A stretch of DNA of 64,000 nt from contig NZ_JAFBDR010000012.1 of the NCBI RefSeq assembly GCF_016908325.1, positions 1 through 64,000 of the forward strand. The letters run 5' to 3'. The stretch's first letter is position 1. Every line of letters starts with the position of its first letter. Below the pieces are notes generated by a model that was not told the DNA's origin, did no database searches, and saw nothing but the letters and a program-made list of their open reading frames with translations. The stretch is from Aquibacillus albus (GTDB taxonomy: Bacteria; Bacillota; Bacilli; Bacillales; Amphibacillaceae). This document shows positions 59,396 through 64,000 of this stretch, one piece after another. The translations under genes were made by a program, and so were the position numbers.

Positions 59396-60931
59396 TTAAG
59401 TTAATTCCCCGCGTTGTTCACGTTTTTGCCGCTTGCGGTCTTTCCTTTTTATTTTTACGATTTCATGATCAATTGCTTTATAGAAGGAGAATGCCATTAA
59501 CATCATAATAACTGAAAATGGCAGTGCAGCAATGATTAACATATTTTGTAGACCTGGCGTACCGCCAAAGTAAACAATGATTGCTGCCAACGCTGACATC
59601 GTAAGTCCCCATGTGATTTTAACCGAATTAGCAGGATTGATAGAGCCACCTGTACTTAGCATTCCCAGCACAAACGTTGCTGAATCAGCTGAAGTGATAA
59701 AAAAGACGGCAATCACGATGATGGTAATTAATGACATCATTATGCCTAACGGATAGTGCTGTAACACGCCAAACGTAGTTGTTTCTAGTGTGTACTCAGA
59801 AATGAGATCAATTCCGTTTTGCTCAATATTCAATGCGGAAACACCAAATACGGCAAAAAAGATAAAGCACACAATGGCTGGTACAAATAATACACCAAGC
59901 ATAAATTCTTTAATGGTACGGCCTTTGGATATTCTAGCGATAAATATGCCTACAAATGGTGCCCATGAAATCCACCATGCCCAGTAGAAAATAGTCCAAC
60001 TGTTTATCCATGTACGGCCTTGTTCATTAAGCGGCGATAGGTAAAAGCTCATATGAAAAAAATTAGCTATGTAGCCACCAAGTGTTGTTATAAACATGTT
60101 TAAAATGTATAACGTAGGTCCTACAATGAATAGAAGAAGCATTAGTATTAATCCGAGCACCATATTGGCGTTACTCAAGTGTTTAATACCTTTACCAATT
60201 CCAGACCACGCGGAAATGATGAACAGCACGGTGGCAACAACAAGAATCGCTAATTGCATTCCAAAGTTATTTGGTGTGCCAAATAGATAAGACAATCCGC
60301 CGTTAATTTGTGCGGATCCAAAACCTAGCGTAGAAGCTACCCCGACAATCGTTGCAAAAATAGCTAATATATCAATTAATGTTCCTGGCTTGCCTCGCAT
60401 ACTTTTTTCGCCAAATACAGGTATGAGTGTTGCACTAATTAGTCCTGGGTAATCCTTTCGAAATTTGAAATATGCTAAAACAAGTGCTACAACGGCGTAC
60501 ACTGCCCAGGCATGTATCCCCCAATGGAAAAAGGAATATTGAAGCGACTCTTTAATTGCCTCGTTGGATCCGACCTCCGCACCTGGTGGGCTTTTAAATG
60601 CATGGGAAATTGGTTCTGCAGTTGTCCAAAAAACAAGTCCAATTCCCATCCCTGCACTAAATAGCATGGCAAACCATGTAGCTAATTTAAAGTCAGGTTT
60701 ATCATCGTCTTTACCTAATTTAATTTTTCCAAACCGAGAAAAAATTAAATAGATACAGAAAGCTAATAACAACATAATAATTAATAGGTAGTACCAACCA
60801 AATGCTTTAGAAATAAATGCTGTTATGTTTGATGTTACGCTTTGTAAATGTCCGGGAGCAATCCCACCCCATAGTACTAACACAACGCAAATAAGTAATG
60901 CGTACCAAAAAACCGAGCTTATATTCTTCAC
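59396..60931 (-). CDS. BCCT-family glycine betaine transporter 2 (OpuD-like)
   Basis: A 511-residue BCCT transporter, roughly nine in ten residues identical by eye to the protein at 46127, including the glycine stretch MLFSAGMGIGLVFW and SWTIFYWAWWISWAPFVGIF. Twelve membrane segments; a shorter basic tail (KIKRKDRKRQKREQRGELT). Same orientation as the first copy, with a similar ribosome site (GAGGTGAGATTG) and related terminator, so the two arose by duplication of the whole gene unit. Na+-coupled uptake of glycine betaine or a similar osmolyte is likely. Confidence 0.93.
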   Translation of the reverse strand: MKNISSVFWYALLICVVLVLWGGIAPGHLQSVTSNITAFISKAFGWYYLLIIMLLLAFCIYLIFSRFGKIKLGKDDDKPDFKLATWFAMLFSAGMGIGLVFWTTAEPISHAFKSPPGAEVGSNEAIKESLQYSFFHWGIHAWAVYAVVALVLAYFKFRKDYPGLISATLIPVFGEKSMRGKPGTLIDILAIFATIVGVASTLGFGSAQINGGLSYLFGTPNNFGMQLAILVVATVLFIISAWSGIGKGIKHLSNANMVLGLILMLLLFIVGPTLYILNMFITTLGGYIANFFHMSFYLSPLNEQGRTWINSWTIFYWAWWISWAPFVGIFIARISKGRTIKEFMLGVLFVPAIVCFIFFAVFGVSALNIEQNGIDLISEYTLETTTFGVLQHYPLGIMMSLITIIVIAVFFITSADSATFVLGMLSTGGSINPANSVKITWGLTMSALAAIIVYFGGTPGLQNMLIIAALPFSVIMMLMAFSFYKAIDHEIVKIKRKDRKRQKREQRGELT

Positions 60932-61047
60932 AATCTCACCTCATGTATCATATTTTCAGTAACTTATTCAGTATCCCTTAATGTTCCACACCTCCAAATT
61001 TTTATAACCGTAATCAGGGTGATGTTTTGTGCACCGCAGGAGTATAA

Positions 61048-61062
61048 GGGGTCTGACCCCAA
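61048..61062. repeat. GGGGTCTGACCCC palindrome (REP-like)
   Basis: AGGGGTCTGACCCCA, perfect 6-bp arms around one base. It is preceded by GTGCACCGCAGGAGTATA. I recall this GGGTC-GACCC wording as a dispersed REP element in Bacilli. No transposase is next to it. The rest of 60932-61330 shows no supported gene. Confidence 0.5.
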
Positions 61063-61350
61063 AATGCGTATCGGTGACAATTTTTTATGTCATGGAGAAT
61101 ATTTCCTTGGAAATAATTGCGGTGTTATGTCGAATCAATTCCTTCATAAGAGACAATTTAACAGAAAGTGACAAATCAAATGTGACAGGGCTTTTCGCAA
61201 AGTGTGTCGTTGATAGAATTTTGTTTTGTATCATCTATTAAAGATTGTACGTAGACACGGAGGCCTTAGTTAAACAAGCACTAACCAAGACTATTCGTAT
61301 ACCATTGCGGTATACTAATTCTTATAATAAGGTAAATGGAGGGATGAATG

Positions 61351-61986
61351 ATGCACATTGAAATGTGGACGGACTTTGCTTGACCGTTTTGCTATATTGG
61401 CAAAAGGCGTCTGGAGGGCGCTCTTCAACAGATTGACCATCCAATTGAAGTTACTTATAGATGCTTCGAATTGGATCCCACAATGGAACGAGATGTAAAA
61501 GAAAATATCTATGAAAAATTATCGAAAAAATATGGAATGAGTATCGAGGAAGCGAAAGCAAATACCCAGAACATGGTGCAAATGGCGAAAGAGGCTGGCT
61601 TGGATTATCAGATGGATACACTCATTTTGACTAATACATTTGATGCCCATCGGTTGGCTGTTTTCGCTAAGAAACATGGTCTTATGAAAGAAATGACAGA
61701 AAGAATTTTACATGCTTATTTTTCTGAATCCAAGCACATTGGTAATCACGAAACATTAGCGGAACTTGCTGAGGAAGTTGGATTGAATCGAGAAGCGGTA
61801 GTTCATATGCTTGAAAGCGATGAGATGGAGAAAGAAGTACGTGCTGATGAGCAACAAGCTAATGAGTATGCCATTAGTGGTGTGCCTTTCTTTCTCATTA
61901 ACAAAAAGTACGCCCTCAATGGTGCACAGCCAACAGAGGTTTTTGTCCAAGCATTGGAAAAAGTGATAGCAGAAGATCAATCATAA
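61351..61986 (+). CDS. DsbA/FrnE-family thiol oxidoreductase with in-frame TGA at the CxxC site
   Basis: A 211-codon frame encoding a DsbA-like protein of the FrnE/2-hydroxychromene isomerase group: MHIEMWTDFA-TGA-PFCYIGKRRLEG, then YRCFELDPTMERD and a C-terminal ISGVPFFLINKKYALNGAQP with the cis-proline. The family motif here is DFxCPFCYIGKRR, so TGA (61381-61383, codon 11) replaces exactly the first, catalytic cysteine; Cys14 remains. The start is ATG 61351, seven bases after GGAGGG. The rest is undamaged over 200 codons. Either TGA is read as selenocysteine (see hairpin at 61397) or this is a recent nonsense mutation. A restart at TTG 61471 would lack the active site. Confidence 0.8.
61397..61428 (+). 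promoter_or_regulatory. Candidate bacterial SECIS-like hairpin
   Basis: AAGGCGTC (61404-61411) pairs with GGCGC-T-CTT (61417-61425) leaving one bulged U. The apical loop is UGGAG (61412-61416), with G as its second base. TTG/CAA (61397-61399, 61426-61428) can extend the stem. The apical loop lies 28 bases after the TGA, inside the range usual for bacterial SECIS elements. Found by eye; folding energy was not computed. Confidence 0.35.
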
Positions 61987-61990
61987 ATAG

Positions 61991-62022
61991 ATGCTGGTTA
62001 CTGGTTGAAAAGTAACCAGCAT
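61991..62022 (+). terminator. Terminator-like hairpin after the FrnE-like gene
   Basis: ATGCTGGTTACT pairs exactly with AGTAACCAGCAT across an eight-base loop; only a short T-run follows. 62023-62230 shows nothing further apart from AACGTTTGAT occurring twice (about 62109 and 62163). Confidence 0.6.
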
Positions 62023-62237
62023 TTAAACAACTGTATAGAAGATATCATTAAAGCAAGAGCCATGTTGCTGATTCTGAAGCGGGAGATTTCCACTCCAACA
62101 ATTTAAACAAACGTTTGATCAAATAGAGAGAACAATGAAAACTTCAGCAGGGTACTGAGCAACGTTTGATTGAGTGTACCCACTAGCGTCTCGTATGGAA
62201 TGAGAAGAGGATGGAAACAAGTTTATATCTCTTTCGG

Positions 62238-62266
62238 TTGACAATATACCATAACGGGTATAAAAT
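62238..62266 (+). promoter_or_regulatory. yrk promoter/operator module 1
   Basis: TTGACA (62238-62243) and TAAAAT (62261-62266), 17-bp spacing. ATACCATAACGGGTAT lies between them and resembles CsoR/CstR-type operators (ATACCC-N-GGGTAT). Confidence 0.6.
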
Positions 62267-62318
62267 ATGACTTGTCAACTGCTCCTAAAGCTAGTGAATA
62301 GGAGCGAAAAATTTTTAG

Positions 62319-62347
62319 TTGACAAAATACCTGTATGGGTATAATAT
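62319..62347 (+). promoter_or_regulatory. yrk promoter/operator module 2
   Basis: TTGACA (62319-62324) with TATAAT at 62340 (15-bp spacing) or TAATAT at 62342 (17-bp). ATACCTGTATGGGTAT fills the spacer. Confidence 0.65.
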
Positions 62348-62420
62348 GAAAAGTGTTTTAACGGTTTGGACTAATTAACCGGACAGGAATTTCTGGATTA
62401 AAAAGAAGGGCTAATTTTTT

Positions 62421-62449
62421 TTGAGACAAAATATACCCTATAGGGTAAT
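62421..62449 (+). promoter_or_regulatory. yrk promoter/operator module 3
   Basis: TTGAGA (62421-62426) and GGTAAT (62444-62449), 17-bp spacing, around ATACCCTATAGGGTA, the most symmetrical of the three operators and 22 bp before the yrkE-like start codon. Confidence 0.6.
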
Positions 62450-62470
62450 TGAGAACGAGGAGGAATCACA

Positions 62471-62950
62471 ATGTCTGATAGAAAGAAAACAACCATTGTC
62501 CTGTTCAGTGGTGATTACGATAAAACAATGGCAGCCTATATTATTGCAAACGGGGCGGCCGCTTATGATCATGAAGTTACTATTTTCCACACTTTTTGGG
62601 GGTTAAATGCACTACGGAAAGACACACAAGTGCCAGTAAATAAAGGCTTCTTAGAAAAAATGTTTGGAAAAATGATGCCACGTGGCGCCGATAAAATGAG
62701 GCTTTCAAAAATGCATTTTGCAGGAATGGGTCCAAAAATGATTAAACAAGTGATGAAAAAGCATAATGCGCTGTCTTTACCACAACTAGTTGAAATGGCA
62801 CAAGAACAAGAGGTGAAGCTAATTGCATGCACGATGACGATGGATCTTCTTGGTCTGCAAAAAGAAGAGTTGCTCGATGGGCTAGATTATGCAGGAGTTG
62901 CTGCTTATATCGGTGACGCAGAAGAAGGAAACGTAAATCTGTTTATCTAG
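62471..62950 (+). CDS. yrkE: DsrE/DsrF-like sulfur-relay protein (YrkE type)
   Basis: A 159-residue DsrE/F-family protein like B. subtilis YrkE. The fold start is TTIVLFSGDYDKTMAAYIIA, and the single cysteine, Cys120 in KLIACTMTMDLLGL, is the likely persulfide carrier. The protein is thought to accept or pass on sulfane sulfur. AGGAGG precedes ATG 62471. It is the first gene of the yrkE-yrkF-yrkH unit, behind three CstR/CsoR-like operator modules; the regulator gene itself is not in the window. Confidence 0.9.
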   Translation: MSDRKKTTIVLFSGDYDKTMAAYIIANGAAAYDHEVTIFHTFWGLNALRKDTQVPVNKGFLEKMFGKMMPRGADKMRLSKMHFAGMGPKMIKQVMKKHNALSLPQLVEMAQEQEVKLIACTMTMDLLGLQKEELLDGLDYAGVAAYIGDAEEGNVNLFI

Positions 62951-63067
62951 TAACCGTAGAAAGGATAAGCAGGCATATCAAATGAAAAAATACACGTGTT
63001 ATAAAAGAAAAATTTTAAAAGTGAAAAATACCATGACAGGTAATAAAAATAGGAGGTTGTATGTTAA

Positions 63068-63643
63068 ATGGAAATGATCAATACTGATATTGTTTTAGAT
63101 GCCAAAGGGTTAGCTTGCCCTATGCCAATTGTAAAAACGAAGAAAGCAATGAATCACTTAGAGCCTGGGCAAGTGATAGAGGTTCAGGCAACGGATAAAG
63201 GGTCAAAAGCAGACTTGAAAGCATGGGCAGAAAGTTCAGGTCATCAATATTTAGGAACAGTAGAAGCTGGTAATGTGTTAAAGCATTATCTTCGTAAAGC
63301 AAGTGGAGAAGAAAATATTCCAAAGAAGCATCCGCATGTCATGAAAAACGAGGAATTAGAGCAAAAACTTTCATCCAGTGAGGAATTGACTGTGCTAGAT
63401 GTAAGAGAACATGCCGAATACGTGTTTAGTCACATTCCAAAGGCTAAATCAATTCCGCTTGGGGAGTTAGAGAATCGTTTCCATGAATTACATTCTGAAA
63501 CTCCAATTTATGTCGTTTGTCGAACTGGAAATCGTAGTGATTTAGCAGCACAAAAGCTTGCGAATAAAGGATTTAAACACGTAGTAAATGTTGTCCCAGG
63601 GATGAGCGAGTGGAAAGGTCAAACGGAAAAAACGGTAGATTAA
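63068..63643 (+). CDS. yrkF: TusA-rhodanese fusion protein (YrkF type)
   Basis: A 191-residue fusion. The N-terminal TusA domain (residues 1-75; Cys17 in GLACPMPIVKTKKAM) is joined to a C-terminal rhodanese domain (about 92-188; Cys151 in YVVCRTGNRSD). Both active cysteines are present, so sulfur can pass between the two domains. It matches B. subtilis YrkF in size and layout. A role in sulfane-sulfur or persulfide detoxification is supported by its neighbours. The start is ATG 63068 with AGGAGG about 11 bases upstream; ATG 63074 is possible. Confidence 0.9.
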   Translation: MEMINTDIVLDAKGLACPMPIVKTKKAMNHLEPGQVIEVQATDKGSKADLKAWAESSGHQYLGTVEAGNVLKHYLRKASGEENIPKKHPHVMKNEELEQKLSSSEELTVLDVREHAEYVFSHIPKAKSIPLGELENRFHELHSETPIYVVCRTGNRSDLAAQKLANKGFKHVVNVVPGMSEWKGQTEKTVD

Positions 63644-63682
63644 ATTTTTTTGAATAAAAATATACAGTGGGAGGTATTTCGG

Positions 63683-64000
63683 ATGACAATAAGAGAAATG
63701 AGTGCAAAAGAAGTAACACAAAAAGTAATCAATAAAGATGAGTTATTTATTTTAGATGTTCGGAATGAAGATGCTTTTAGTGATTGGAAAATGGAAGGAG
63801 CGAACTTTGATTATTTAAATGTCCCTTACTTCGAGCTATTAGATGGGGTGGAGGGTATTTTGGGTAAACTTCCATCAGACAAAGAGATTTTGGTTGTATG
63901 TGCAAAAGAAGGCTCATCTGTTTTGGTTGCTGATATGCTTTCTGACGAAGGGTTAGATGTTTCTTATTTAAAAGGCGGTATGAAAGCATGGAGCGAACAT
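63683..64000 (+). CDS. yrkH: Rhodanese-MBL persulfide dioxygenase-like protein, N-terminal part (YrkH type)
   Basis: The frame starts at ATG 63683 after GGGAGGT and is still open at the window edge (106 codons). The visible part is a rhodanese domain: [20 protein letters not shown], the active loop [10 protein letters not shown] with Cys73, and the end GGMKAWSEH. This wording matches the N-terminal rhodanese domain of YrkH-type proteins, which continue into a metallo-beta-lactamase fold; that second domain would lie beyond the edge. Third gene of the sulfur cluster, 39 bp after yrkF. Confidence 0.85.
   Translation, partial: MTIREMSAKEVTQKVINKDELFILDVRNEDAFSDWKMEGANFDYLNVPYFELLDGVEGILGKLPSDKEILVVCAKEGSSVLVADMLSDEGLDVSYLKGGMKAWSEH

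Noticed and set aside
61029-61241. 70-residue rightward frame near the GGGGTCTGACCCC repeat
   Set aside because: It starts inside the repeat, has no ribosome site and unremarkable composition.
61471-61986. 171-residue protein starting at TTG 61471 as the true product
   Set aside because: It would begin in the middle of the DsbA fold without the active site, and no ribosome site is present; the frame is continuous with the better start at 61351 apart from the TGA.

Overview
The window is low-GC Firmicutes DNA, most likely from a moderately halophilic member of the Bacillaceae (Gracilibacillus, Virgibacillus or Oceanobacillus-like). The basis is strong AGGAGG ribosome sites, frequent TTG/GTG starts, CcpA-type cre boxes, a yrkE-yrkF-yrkH sulfur cluster, DUF2316 and DUF3231 proteins, GbsA, and several glycine betaine uptake proteins (two BCCT carriers and an OpuAC-type binding lipoprotein). 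No rRNA or tRNA gene was seen.

Layout. 1-7.4 kb is accessory: an SDR gene stub, a LysR regulator, a zinc-type homocysteine methyltransferase, a TnpB-only IS200/IS605-type element, a membrane-anchored SMP-30-like protein, a HEPN/MNT pair and small genes. 7.5-26.3 kb is a galactan or plant-glycan utilisation locus: LacI regulator, broken GH30 gene, sugar ABC importer (binding protein and two permeases, no ATPase), YesL-like protein, GH30 glycosidase, LacZ-type GH2, then two related ~800-residue GH2 enzymes flanking an AraC regulator and a MATE transporter. A palindromic operator with core GTAACCGGTTAC occurs four times and ties the first half to the LacI protein. 26.9-39.1 kb is a second oligosaccharide locus: two Gfo/Idh/MocA dehydrogenases, a complete Opp-type ABC importer, a HAD phosphatase, a second LacI regulator and an unassigned protein probably built as an alpha/alpha toroid.

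39.2-45.3 kb is a leftward block: Cof-type phosphatase, betaine-aldehyde-type dehydrogenase, paired half-size chromate transporters, thioredoxin-reductase-like ferredoxin reductase, Rieske protein and an amidohydrolase. Its promoter region carries four 10-bp direct repeats, and beyond them lies an array of eight 51-bp hairpin repeats. 46-61 kb holds two near-duplicate BCCT carriers, an excisionase-HTH/PIN toxin-antitoxin pair, a Dus enzyme, an RlmCD-type methyltransferase, an XRE-cupin regulator divergent from a DODA-type dioxygenase and DoxX, OpuAC, a DUF3231 protein and an MFS carrier.

61.3-64 kb is thiol and sulfur chemistry. A DsbA/FrnE-family gene has an in-frame TGA exactly where the first cysteine of its CxxC motif should be, followed by a plausible bacterial SECIS-like hairpin. 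Next come yrkE, yrkF and a truncated yrkH behind three tandem promoter/operator modules that look like CstR/CsoR sites.

The observations most worth following are the in-frame TGA (candidate selenoprotein or fresh nonsense mutation), a short dispersed repeat that sits in front of mobile and toxin-antitoxin genes, and the 51-bp hairpin array.
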